Assembly: GCA_023399355.1 (NCBI GenBank)
Contig: JAEWQC010000072.1
Coordinates: forward strand, 1 to 31,628
Length of the DNA: 31,628 nt
Direction: 5' to 3'
Source: Bacillota bacterium
GTDB lineage: Bacteria; Bacillota; Clostridia; Acetivibrionales; DTU013
The position numbers and the translations under genes are program-made. Below the pieces are notes generated by a model. It worked only from the letters and a program-made list of their open reading frames with translations, had not been told where the DNA came from and did no database searches. Below are positions 1 through 8,004 of this stretch, one piece after another. The first letter of the stretch is position 1; every line of letters begins with the position of its first letter.

Positions 1-43
1 GGCATATACACCGTTGGATACATAAACAAAAGCATAGTATCCG

Positions 44-60
44 GCAATATGTAATATTGC
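44..60. repeat. 17-bp perfect inverted repeat in intergenic DNA
   Basis: A perfect dyad, GCAATAT-GTA-ATATTGC, lies in otherwise AT-rich sequence left of the transporter terminator. No gene is visible between position 1 and the transporter stop at 258. The dyad could be an operator for a gene that lies to the left of the window, but nothing here shows what binds it. Confidence 0.35.
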
Positions 61-180
61 TATATTAGCCTAAAAATTATGTCAATTTGGATCATGTTAA
101 TTTAATATTATTTTCGGCATTTCTGCCTGATAACCCGTCGGCAGTTCCCAGGCTTGTTCCAATTGCACCCCCGGTTGAAC

Positions 181-222
181 AAAATCCTGTCTGATATTTT
201 TTATGATACCAGACAGGATTTT
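181..222 (-). terminator. Rho-independent terminator of the pyrimidine operon
   Basis: A 13-bp perfect stem (AAAATCCTGTCTG at 181-193 and its complement at 210-222) lies 35 bases beyond the stop codon of the substrate-binding protein. Read on the minus strand it ends in a run of T residues. A further outer pairing (GGTTGAA with TTCAACC) extends the stem. It most likely ends the operon that runs leftward from 9.3 kb. Confidence 0.8.
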
Positions 223-257
223 GCATCAAGATTCAACCTATTTTTAAACTCTTTAGT

Positions 258-1370
258 CTATTTTGCGGTCGCTTTCTCCCAATACTTGCTGGTAACCGTT
301 GTATCATCAATCTTTGCCGGATCCTTCAGCAAACCATATTTGAGAGCGAGGTCGGCTGTCTGCTGGATTGCTTTCATATCGGTATAACCGATTTTCGCCG
401 GATCAAAGCCCTCGGGAACGACCAGTTTGGCAATTTCTTTCGCCATATAGGTCTGGTGTTCGAGTGATACACTCTGATCTGCATCAAATACTGTCTTGCC
501 CGCAGCAACCGGGTCTGCACAGGCATCGGCCCATCCTTTGATCGAAGCTTTCAGGAAACGCTCATACAAGTCTTCGTTTGCGGCAATCCAGTCGGCCTTC
601 ACAAATAGACAATCTTCAAGCATGGCCACTCCTGCATCATTCATGTTGATGGTCTTCAGATCGCTGTCCTTCAGACCGGATTCGAGAAGTAGACCGTACT
701 CATTATAAGTCATTGCTGAAGCTGCATCAATTTCACCATTCAGGAGCTGGTTCATCGTATAATCCTGCTGTACGAGTTTCAGATCTTTATCCCTGTCAAG
801 ACCGTTAGCTTCTAAGAGTGCATAGATTTCATACTCATTGCCGCCAAACCAGGAACCGATCTTCTTGCCCTTCAAGTCAGCCGGGCTGTTAATTCCTGTG
901 GCCGCCTTGGAAACAAGAAGCAGGGCGCTCTTCTGGAAAATCTGAGCGACATGTGTCAGTTCCCAGCCCTGAGACTGATATTTCAACAAGCTGGATACCC
1001 AGGTGACACCGATATCGGCAACACCGTTATATACCTGCTGTTCCGGAATGATATCGCTTCCGCCGGGAAGAATCTCAATATCAATACCTTCCTCTTTGTA
1101 ATAGCCTTTTTCCTTCGCGACATAGTAGCCCATGAACTGCGACTGAGGCAGCCATTTCAACTGAAGCGTCACTTTCTTGAGCTCCCCTGATGCAGGTGCA
1201 GTGGATGTTGCCGCTTCTGCCGGAGTTGCATCCGTCTGGACGGACCCCGTTGCTGCCGGGGTAGAACCTGTTGCAGTCGTATCTGTACCCGCGGACCCAC
1301 AGCCTGTTGCCACTGCCAGGATCAGCATCAATACAGCCAATAAACCTGATAATTTTCTACTTCTTTTCAT
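258..1370 (-). CDS. ABC transporter substrate-binding lipoprotein (NMT1/THI5-like)
   Basis: A 370-residue extracytoplasmic binding protein. The N-terminus is a lipoprotein signal: basic MKRSRK, a hydrophobic stretch, then a lipobox ending at Cys24 (AVATGC). Residues 25-62 form a Thr/Ala/Ser-rich tether. The mature domain opens with VTLQLKWLPQSQFMGYY, typical of the NMT1/THI5-like family that delivers pyrimidine-type and related heterocyclic molecules to ThiXYZ/RibXY-style importers. It is the last gene of the minus-strand operon, 37 bases after the second permease, and is followed by a strong terminator. The operon context (dihydropyrimidine dehydrogenase and dihydropyrimidinase) suggests that the ligand is a pyrimidine base or a dihydropyrimidine/hydantoin. 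That specificity is inferred; the fold and the lipoprotein nature are visible. Confidence 0.88.
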   Translation of the reverse strand: MKRSRKLSGLLAVLMLILAVATGCGSAGTDTTATGSTPAATGSVQTDATPAEAATSTAPASGELKKVTLQLKWLPQSQFMGYYVAKEKGYYKEEGIDIEILPGGSDIIPEQQVYNGVADIGVTWVSSLLKYQSQGWELTHVAQIFQKSALLLVSKAATGINSPADLKGKKIGSWFGGNEYEIYALLEANGLDRDKDLKLVQQDYTMNQLLNGEIDAASAMTYNEYGLLLESGLKDSDLKTINMNDAGVAMLEDCLFVKADWIAANEDLYERFLKASIKGWADACADPVAAGKTVFDADQSVSLEHQTYMAKEIAKLVVPEGFDPAKIGYTDMKAIQQTADLALKYGLLKDPAKIDDTTVTSKYWEKATAK

Positions 1371-1407
1371 AAATCAACACTCCTTTTAGTATGTTTTTGT
1401 TTGTTCT

Positions 1408-2175
1408 TTATCTTTGTGAAGCGTGCCATTTGATGGCATCGCGCTCAACCAACAGAATAATGCAGTAAAGCAGGACACCAGCCAGTGAAGCCACTACGAT
1501 GTAGGACCAGCCCATTGCCATTTCAGCTTTGCGGAGATTATCCTTTATTCCGAAGCCCAGACCGGAGGTGGAGGCTGCGAAGTATTCGCTGATAATGGCG
1601 GCAATAATGGATGCGGCAATGTTGATTTTTGATGCGGTAAATATATAAGGCAGACAATTTGGCAGGCGCAGCTTTTTAAATATCGTCCACTTATCTGCTG
1701 CTACCGTGTGCATCAGGTCAATGGAATACGGCTTCAGATTATTCAGACCGCTATAGCCGTTAATAGCCATTGCCGCCATGCAGACAACCGTTACGACCCC
1801 TATTTTCTGGCCCATGCCTGTAGAAAACCAAAGGTTCATAATGGGAGAAAGTGCGACAATCGGTACTGCGTTGAAGGCAGTAATCACGATCATTCCGCCA
1901 TAGCCCCATTTAGGGAAAAAGGTAGCAATAGCCGCTATTAAGAACCCGAGGAATGAACCAAGCACCATTCCGATCAAAGCACCTGAAATCGTTATCCCGC
2001 AGTCTGTCAAAGCTTTCAAAAAATGTTCCGACAGCGTAGAGGCAATTTCGGATGGAACAGGCAATTGGAACGGTTTCAGATGCACTATTTTATGAATGAA
2101 GCCAAATTGCCAGAAAAGGAGGAATGCAGCTCCAAAAGCTACCGGCCACACAATATTCTTTACTTTATTTTTCAT
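1408..2175 (-). CDS. ABC transporter permease (BPD_transp_1 family)
   Basis: A 255-residue integral membrane permease with about six hydrophobic segments and a conserved EAA-type cytoplasmic loop near residues 160-180 (AADKWTIFKKLRLPNCLPY). It belongs to the same family as SsuC/TauC/ThiX permeases. Its ATG overlaps the TGA of the preceding permease in an ATGA junction at 2172-2175, so the two are probably translationally coupled and form a heterodimeric channel. The partner ATPase and receptor are adjacent. Substrate is inferred from the neighbouring pyrimidine catabolic enzymes. Confidence 0.88.
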   Translation of the reverse strand: MKNKVKNIVWPVAFGAAFLLFWQFGFIHKIVHLKPFQLPVPSEIASTLSEHFLKALTDCGITISGALIGMVLGSFLGFLIAAIATFFPKWGYGGMIVITAFNAVPIVALSPIMNLWFSTGMGQKIGVVTVVCMAAMAINGYSGLNNLKPYSIDLMHTVAADKWTIFKKLRLPNCLPYIFTASKINIAASIIAAIISEYFAASTSGLGFGIKDNLRKAEMAMGWSYIVVASLAGVLLYCIILLVERDAIKWHASQR

Positions 2176-2966
2176 GCATGTTCACCACCCTTCCCGGAAG
2201 AAAGATTCTGCCATGGAAACAGTACTTTTTCGGTAATAACAACGACATAATAGCTGATGATCCCCATTAATGCGCTGGTAACGACAGAGGCCCAGAACAC
2301 GGCGGTGGAGTTGGAGTACAGCGAATAAAGTATTTTGACACCGATACCGCTTTTGGATCCGAGCATATCAACCAGAATGGAGGCTGTAACCGCCATTGGA
2401 GCGGCAATTTTCATTCCGGTGAACAAATAGGACATCGAAAACGGAAACATCAGCTTCCGATAAATTTTATATTTGCTTGCTGCAATTGAATACAGCAAAT
2501 CCTTCTTATCCTGCTCAACACTCTTCAGGCCGCTGAGCATATTGACCGAGACCGGAAAAAACGTAATATATGCAGCAATGACGATCCTGGATAAATTCAT
2601 ATCCCGTACGATATTGAAAATGATCGGTGCAAGTCCAAGAACCGGTATCATCTGAGAAACAATGAGATAGGGAAAGGCGATTCTTTCAGTCACCTTCGAC
2701 AGGCTCATAATAACGGCAAGCAGTATCCCTATGCCGGCTCCCAGTGCAAAACCGACGGCAGCTCTTGAGAAAGTCACTGCACCAGCTTCAAGAAGTATTT
2801 TCCAGTTTTTGAAAAATGTCAGCAGCACCGCATGTGGATAAGGAAGCTTAGCAGCCGCCATTTTGTCCTTGAGGACATATTGCAGGAGGAATGACAGCAG
2901 CTCCCATATGATTACAATTCCGATGATCCAAACAACGGCAACCATCCTCTTCTCTTTTTTATCCAC
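2172..2966 (-). CDS. ABC transporter permease (BPD_transp_1 family)
   Basis: A 264-residue membrane permease, the second channel subunit. It has an N-terminal transmembrane segment (VVWIIGIVIIWELLSFLL), five further hydrophobic segments, and an EAA-type loop around SIAASKYKIYRKLMFPFSMS that contacts the ATPase. Its start lies two bases after the ATPase stop, and its end overlaps the next permease by four bases. Two unlike permease genes plus one ATPase and one receptor is the normal layout for this importer class. Confidence 0.88.
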   Translation of the reverse strand: MDKKEKRMVAVVWIIGIVIIWELLSFLLQYVLKDKMAAAKLPYPHAVLLTFFKNWKILLEAGAVTFSRAAVGFALGAGIGILLAVIMSLSKVTERIAFPYLIVSQMIPVLGLAPIIFNIVRDMNLSRIVIAAYITFFPVSVNMLSGLKSVEQDKKDLLYSIAASKYKIYRKLMFPFSMSYLFTGMKIAAPMAVTASILVDMLGSKSGIGVKILYSLYSNSTAVFWASVVTSALMGIISYYVVVITEKVLFPWQNLSSGKGGEHA

Positions 2967-2968
2967 AT

Positions 2969-3745
2969 TTACACCCCCTCGAAGCTTCTTCTGATCCTGG
3001 CAATGTGCTCGTAAAATTCCGGAGTTTCCCTGAGTGCGTTAACTCTCGGACGCGGCAGGTCAATATCGACAATAGCCGAAAGACGGCCCGGATGAGGCGA
3101 CAGCACAACGACCCGGTCGGACAGGAAAACGGATTCCGGGATATTATGTGTAACAAAGATCACTGTCTTGTTTGTTTTGCTCCAGATGGACAGTAAATCC
3201 TCATTCAATTTCTCACGAGTAAACTCATCCAGGGCGGAAAACGGCTCGTCCATCAATAAGAACTCCGGATCAAGCGCCAGTGCCCTTGCTATACCAACCC
3301 TCTGCTGCATGCCGCCGCTGAGTTCAAACGGAAACTTGTATCCGAAATCCTGCAGGCCCACCACTTCAAGCATATGATCAATACGTGCCGTCCGTTCTTT
3401 TTTAGGTATCCCCATAATTTCCATCGGCATGCAGATATTCCTTCTGACCGTCCTCCAGTCATATAGAACCGGACTTTGGAATACGATGCCATACTTCTGC
3501 TGCAATCTGATGTCCCTGGGCGACTGGCCCCGTATAGAGACACTGCCTGAGGTCGGCTGAAGCAAATCGGCAATGATCCTGAGCAGAGTGGTTTTACCGC
3601 AGCCGGAAGGCCCGAGCAGGGAGATGAACTCCCCCTCACGAATATCCAGACTCACGTTTTTCAATGCAGTAATGTTTTCTCCATTGTTAACCTGGTATTC
3701 CATACTTACATTATTGATTTGAATTTCAGCTGCTGTTGCACTCAT
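2969..3745 (-). CDS. ABC transporter ATP-binding protein (nitrate/sulfonate/pyrimidine type)
   Basis: A 258-residue nucleotide-binding subunit. Visible motifs are Walker A GPSGCGKT (45-52), Q-loop Gln90, signature LSGGMQQ (142-148), Walker B LLMDEP (163-168), D-loop SALD and switch His200. The pattern, including PRPR near the C-terminus, is that of the SsuB/TauB/ThiZ family. The ribosome site AGGAGG lies 8 bases before the ATG. Only about 140 bases separate it from preA, and that gap contains a terminator-like hairpin, so transporter expression probably depends on readthrough from the enzyme genes. Confidence 0.9.
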   Translation of the reverse strand: MSATAAEIQINNVSMEYQVNNGENITALKNVSLDIREGEFISLLGPSGCGKTTLLRIIADLLQPTSGSVSIRGQSPRDIRLQQKYGIVFQSPVLYDWRTVRRNICMPMEIMGIPKKERTARIDHMLEVVGLQDFGYKFPFELSGGMQQRVGIARALALDPEFLLMDEPFSALDEFTREKLNEDLLSIWSKTNKTVIFVTHNIPESVFLSDRVVVLSPHPGRLSAIVDIDLPRPRVNALRETPEFYEHIARIRRSFEGV

Positions 3746-3783
3746 AAATGATAACCTCCTGTACTTTCCGGATATAAAAAGAA

Positions 3784-3821
3784 CGCAGGCGGTAAACCGA
3801 TCAATCGTTTACTGCCCTGCG
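3784..3821 (-). terminator. Intra-operon terminator-like hairpin between preA and the ABC genes
   Basis: On the minus strand the arms CGCAGGGCAGTAAAC and GTTTACCGCCTGCG form a stem of about 13 pairs with one bulge and a loop of about 9 bases. TTCTTTTTAT follows at once. This is a good intrinsic terminator, placed after the preA stop (3885) and before the ATPase ribosome site. No clear promoter fits in the remaining space, so it probably lowers transporter expression relative to the enzymes rather than ending the operon. Confidence 0.7.
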
Positions 3822-3884
3822 CCCTTGCAGTCTTTAACATACTGGTTTGTTCAATTCTCTTTTTGGATTCCTTGCAGTAAATAA

Positions 3885-5396
3885 TTACTGCTTGTTTACC
3901 CTCTTTCCCGCGGTAATGGCTCCCGCCGGACACACAACCACACACAGCTGGCAACCGGTACACTTCTCCGGCATCAATCTGGGCACACACGCTGTTTTGT
4001 CCATTTCCAGAGCCTGATGCCCCCCATCCATGCAGGAAAGGTAGCACCTTCCGCATCCCAGACATTTGCTGCGGTTAAACATCGGGTAGGATATCGAATG
4101 CCGGTTCAGGCGGTCAGCTGCCACCAGATTTGGAAGCGCAGCCCCAATAAGCTCCTGAACTGATGAAAGCCCTTTTTCATCCAGATAATGAGATAACCCT
4201 TCGATCAGGTCACCAATGATGCGGTAGCCATACTGCATTACGGAAGTCGTTACCTGAAGATTCGCACAACCCAGTGCAATAAACTCCGCAGCATCACGCC
4301 AGGTCTCAATGCCGCCCATTCCGCTGACAGGTACCTCCTCAAGCTCAGGATGCTTTTTGAGATCATGTATGAACCGAAGGGCAACAGGTTTCACTGTCTT
4401 TCCGGAGTAACCTCCTACACAGGATTTCCCGTCTACATTCGGCCCGGAAACAAAACCATCCAGATCGATATTCATGATGCTCTTTATGGTATTAATGGCG
4501 GCAATACCGTCCGCGCCGGCTTTTATCGCAGACAGCGCCGGAATTTCCATGTTTCCGATGTTAGGTGTCATTTTTGCAAGTACAGGCAGATGGGTTCCTC
4601 TTTTAACAGCGGCAGTAAAGAGTGCCACCAGTTCGGGACTTTGGCCCACATCCGATCCGAGTCCTTCTCCCGTCATGTGCGGACAGGAAAAATTACATTC
4701 TATAATATCAACTCCTGCCTCTGTCACGAGCTTTGCCAGGTAGGTCCATTCATCTTCGTTCTGACCCATAATGGATGCGATGAGAATCTTATCCGGAAAA
4801 TCCTTCTTCAGTCTGCGAAAATAATCAAGATTCTCTTCCAGTGTGTGATCTGATATCTGTTCAATATTTTTAAATCCGATGAAAGAATTGCCTTCCTTTC
4901 GTATTGTCGAAAATCTCGGTGATACTTCATCCGGAACGAAGGTGCCTATCGTTTTGAACGCAGCACCGGCCCATCCCATTTCAAAAGCCCTCGCAACCAT
5001 TTCATAATTACTTGCAACTACCGATGAGGACAGAAAGAATGGATTCTCGCAGCGGATGCCGCAAAAATCAATACCCAGATCCACGGAACCGTGGTTCGCC
5101 GCCCCCTCTTTTCCCAATGCACCGGCATATTCCATCAACTGCGGTATCCTTACAGGTTGATCGACTCTCCCTTTTACACAAGCCTCAACACAGTCCTTTG
5201 ATTCGCAGGACCTGCAAGGTCCATTTTGATCTGCTGCAATAGCTGCACCGAATTTGTTGTCAAATCGGAGGGCACGGATAACTCTGGCAGGATCAAGTCT
5301 GGCAGGACATTTCAACGTACAGGGTGCATTATGGCAAAGAAGACAGCCATCCGATTCATTTTTTGCCGATAGTTCATTGAAAATATTCATTTTCAT
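3885..5396 (-). CDS. preA: Dihydropyrimidine dehydrogenase subunit PreA with extra N-terminal Fe-S domain
   Basis: A 503-residue cytoplasmic protein that interconverts uracil/thymine and their 5,6-dihydro forms. The chosen ATG (5396) has GGAGG seven bases upstream; an in-frame ATG at 5414 lies in front of that site. Residues about 104-395 are the FMN-binding dihydroorotate-dehydrogenase-like barrel, with near-identity to E. coli PreA blocks such as IECNFSCPHMTG (catalytic Cys238), TPNIGNM and VSGMGGIETW. Residues 445-489 hold two CxxCxxCxxxC ferredoxin clusters. Unlike the roughly 411-residue E. coli PreA, it has about 100 extra N-terminal residues with eight cysteines (18, 21, 26, 30 and 61, 64, 69, 73), resembling the Fe-S head of PreT and of eukaryotic DPD (CLLCHNAPC). 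The FAD/NAD(P)H part of PreT is absent here and from the window, so the electron donor is unknown. Confidence 0.9.
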   Translation of the reverse strand: MKMNIFNELSAKNESDGCLLCHNAPCTLKCPARLDPARVIRALRFDNKFGAAIAADQNGPCRSCESKDCVEACVKGRVDQPVRIPQLMEYAGALGKEGAANHGSVDLGIDFCGIRCENPFFLSSSVVASNYEMVARAFEMGWAGAAFKTIGTFVPDEVSPRFSTIRKEGNSFIGFKNIEQISDHTLEENLDYFRRLKKDFPDKILIASIMGQNEDEWTYLAKLVTEAGVDIIECNFSCPHMTGEGLGSDVGQSPELVALFTAAVKRGTHLPVLAKMTPNIGNMEIPALSAIKAGADGIAAINTIKSIMNIDLDGFVSGPNVDGKSCVGGYSGKTVKPVALRFIHDLKKHPELEEVPVSGMGGIETWRDAAEFIALGCANLQVTTSVMQYGYRIIGDLIEGLSHYLDEKGLSSVQELIGAALPNLVAADRLNRHSISYPMFNRSKCLGCGRCYLSCMDGGHQALEMDKTACVPRLMPEKCTGCQLCVVVCPAGAITAGKRVNKQ

Positions 5397-5443
5397 CAGT
5401 CGCCCTCCTCCCATGATCTTTTAAAATGTCCCTATGGTGATTT

Positions 5444-6811
5444 TTATTTCCTTCCAACCCGCTTTACGAAACCGCCCCAACCCGGTTGTCCCACGAATTC
5501 CCCATCCCTGTATACGAGCCTGCCTCTCGAAAATGTCATCACAGGATAACCGTGGAATTTCTTCCCTTCCCAGATGGTATGGTCATAATCGGAGTGCATG
5601 GTCGACATGGAAACGGTAAATTCCTTTGCAGGATCATATACAACAATATCCGCATCCTTGCCCACGGTGAGTGAACCTTTTTCAGTACAGCCGAAAATTT
5701 TTGCAGGGTTTGCGGAACACAGTTCAACCGCCCTGTTGAAGCTAATCTTTCCCGTATTGGCAGCTGCGAGCATGTATGGATAAAGGTTCTCTATCCCTGC
5801 ACAGCCATTGGGGATTTTGGTGAAATCATCCTTTCCCCAGTCCTTTTCATAACTTTTGAATGGGCAGTGGTCCGTGGCAACCGTATCAATATCTCCATTT
5901 TTTATCGCCTTCCATAGGGCATCCTGGCTTTCCTGCCCTTTCATCGGCGGAGAACAGACAAAGTTTCTGCCATCTTCACGCTTATAAACGTCACAAGTAA
6001 ATTCGAGATATTGCGGGCAAGTCTCCACATAGATGTCGCAGCCCTCATTCTTTGCAGCTATTGCCGCTTCAAGCCCTTCCCTGTCAGCCATATGAACGAT
6101 GTAAAGAGGCGCATCAAGATGCTTTGCCCAGTGGATGGCCCTTTTGTCCGCTTCCGCCTCTACAAATTCAGGACGGCTCATATAATGGTACCAGGGAGTT
6201 AATTTCCCTTCCTTCCTGAACTTTTCAATATACAAATCGATCAGATCAGGATTTTCGGCATGGATATTGATCATGGCACCGATTTCCTTTGCCCTCATCA
6301 AGATCTTTGCAAAGGTCCCGTCGTCTACCATCATTCCTTCTTTTTTATAAACAAAAAAGCATTTAAAGCTGGTAATACCCTCTTCTACAGCCTTTTGCAT
6401 CTCTTCCAGAATCTCGCCGCCATTGAGGTCCGTAATACAGCAATGAAACGCGTAATCCACACAAGCTTCCTTTTCACAGACCGCCTTCTTCTCATTGATC
6501 AGGCCAAGGATGGACATGCCCTTCCGTTGGAGCGGATAATCAAAAACAGTTGTAACACCGCCGCAAGCTGCAGCTCTTGTTCCAGAGAGGTAGCTGTCGG
6601 CGGATATGGTACCTCCGAAAGGCATTGCCAGATGTGTATGTGCATCTATTGCACCCGGCAGTACCAGCTTGCCCTTCGCATCCACCACTGTTGCACCATC
6701 CTCCGGAAAACCGGATCCTATAGCGGAAATTTTTCCATTTGTTACTGCGATGTCCGCTTGAAAGGTTTCTGCCGATGTTATCAAGGTTCCATTTTTAATA
6801 ATCAAATCCAT
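5444..6811 (-). CDS. hydA: Dihydropyrimidinase (cyclic imidohydrolase)
   Basis: A 455-residue metal-dependent amidohydrolase that opens dihydrouracil or dihydrothymine to the N-carbamoyl-beta-amino acid, the second step of reductive pyrimidine breakdown. All binuclear zinc ligands of the family are visible: His58 and His60 (DAHTH), the lysine that becomes carbamylated, Lys150 (ITSFK), His184 (NIHAEN), His240 (YIVHM) and Asp314 (VATDHCP). The stereochemistry-loop tyrosine (Tyr155) is also present. Length and residue spacing match D-hydantoinase/dihydropyrimidinase. It sits 47 bases upstream of preA, which favours dihydropyrimidinase over allantoinase or hydantoinase as the physiological role; those side activities remain possible. 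Confidence 0.9.
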   Translation of the reverse strand: MDLIIKNGTLITSAETFQADIAVTNGKISAIGSGFPEDGATVVDAKGKLVLPGAIDAHTHLAMPFGGTISADSYLSGTRAAACGGVTTVFDYPLQRKGMSILGLINEKKAVCEKEACVDYAFHCCITDLNGGEILEEMQKAVEEGITSFKCFFVYKKEGMMVDDGTFAKILMRAKEIGAMINIHAENPDLIDLYIEKFRKEGKLTPWYHYMSRPEFVEAEADKRAIHWAKHLDAPLYIVHMADREGLEAAIAAKNEGCDIYVETCPQYLEFTCDVYKREDGRNFVCSPPMKGQESQDALWKAIKNGDIDTVATDHCPFKSYEKDWGKDDFTKIPNGCAGIENLYPYMLAAANTGKISFNRAVELCSANPAKIFGCTEKGSLTVGKDADIVVYDPAKEFTVSMSTMHSDYDHTIWEGKKFHGYPVMTFSRGRLVYRDGEFVGQPGWGGFVKRVGRK

Positions 6812-6862
6812 CCTGCCTGCCCCCTAATCCATTTCAATTTTATACTTCACCAATTATCCTAT

Positions 6863-7981
6863 TTAGGTAAATGACGCTTCGAAAATACCGGCCAGATCTT
6901 CTTCCGTCGTTTTGACAACACAATTGGCAATATTTCTTGTCTTTATTGCCAAAGCACTGTATTGACTGATCTCCTCGGCACTAATGGTTTCCTTCGTCCC
7001 AAGAAGCCGGTCCATCAATTCTCTGAACTTATTTACACTAAGCAGGTTCATTACCTTGAGGATCCTTCCGGTCAGTTCCGGCTGTTGCTTTTCCACAGAT
7101 CTCAAATACTCGGCCAGAAGCAGTCCGTTCGCTCTGCCGTGGTCAACATCCTTAAAGTAGGTCAGGGAATATCCCATTGCATGTACTGCTGTTGTACCGG
7201 TTTGTGCAATGACCATACCGCCCATCATGGATGCATGAAGCAGGACTTCCCGGATTTGCGGGTTTATTTCCTGCGTTCCGGATTCAACAGCCTTCAGTAA
7301 TTCAGGAAGGCTCTCCATAATCAGGCGGATGCCTTCCGTTGCCAACGCATTTGAAACAAGTGACGCCCTTACCGACAACATGCCTTCAACCACATGGGAG
7401 AAAGCATCGATGGCAGTATTGACAGTTGTAGCGACCGGCAGATTCCTCATGTATTTCGGGTCAAGGAATGCCACCGCCGGAAACAGGCATTCAGAGGCAA
7501 TACTTGTTTTCGTCTGTGCCTTGTCATTTGTCAATATCGTATACTGGGTAACTTCCGAACCCGTTCCTGCTGTTGTTGGCACACAGGCCACCGGCAGTGC
7601 AGTGGCTTTGTAATTCCCGGAGAACAAGTCCTCCTCCTTGATTTGCTGCACCGCTAGAAGTGCTATAGCCTTCCCGGCATCCATCGGAGAACCGCCGCCG
7701 ATGGCTATGATGAAATCAGCACCGCCCTGTCTGGCTGCTTCCGCTCCCGCTCTTACACAGGCAACCGATGGGTTGCTTTTAACCTTGTCAAACAGAAGGT
7801 AGCTTATACCAACAGATTCCAGCGCCATTCTGACATCCTTTTCAGACCCGTTATCTTTTGCCGAATGAGCACCTGTCACAATCAATGCAGTTTTTCCAAG
7901 TGTTTTAAAAATCTCACTGTTATTGGAGATACAATCCAAACCTGTAATGACCCTGGTTGGCATATAATATTTACTGGTCAT
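6863..7981 (-). CDS. Iron-containing alcohol dehydrogenase, probable malonic semialdehyde reductase
   Basis: A 372-residue group III (Fe-type) dehydrogenase. The NAD(P)-binding motif GGGSPMD is at 95-101. The four metal ligands are visible: Asp192 and His196 (DAFSH), His267 (VHAMGY) and His281 (DVDHG). The family oxidises alcohols or reduces aldehydes. It lies 23 bases downstream of the aminotransferase and 51 bases upstream of dihydropyrimidinase. The likely job is therefore to reduce the malonic semialdehyde formed by beta-alanine transamination to 3-hydroxypropionate, as in known extended reductive pyrimidine pathways. Family assignment is firm; the substrate is inferred from context. Confidence 0.85.
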   Translation of the reverse strand: MTSKYYMPTRVITGLDCISNNSEIFKTLGKTALIVTGAHSAKDNGSEKDVRMALESVGISYLLFDKVKSNPSVACVRAGAEAARQGGADFIIAIGGGSPMDAGKAIALLAVQQIKEEDLFSGNYKATALPVACVPTTAGTGSEVTQYTILTNDKAQTKTSIASECLFPAVAFLDPKYMRNLPVATTVNTAIDAFSHVVEGMLSVRASLVSNALATEGIRLIMESLPELLKAVESGTQEINPQIREVLLHASMMGGMVIAQTGTTAVHAMGYSLTYFKDVDHGRANGLLLAEYLRSVEKQQPELTGRILKVMNLLSVNKFRELMDRLLGTKETISAEEISQYSALAIKTRNIANCVVKTTEEDLAGIFEASFT

Positions 7982-8004
7982 GTGTCCTCCTGATATAAAT
8001 GAAT

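Noticed and set aside
154..387. Plus-strand 77-codon open frame at the left end
   Set aside because: It overlaps the operon terminator and the 3' end of the binding protein gene on the other strand and has no ribosome site.
4350..4853. Plus-strand open frame of 167 codons inside preA
   Set aside because: It is antisense to the strongly conserved FMN domain of PreA, has no family motif and no supported start.
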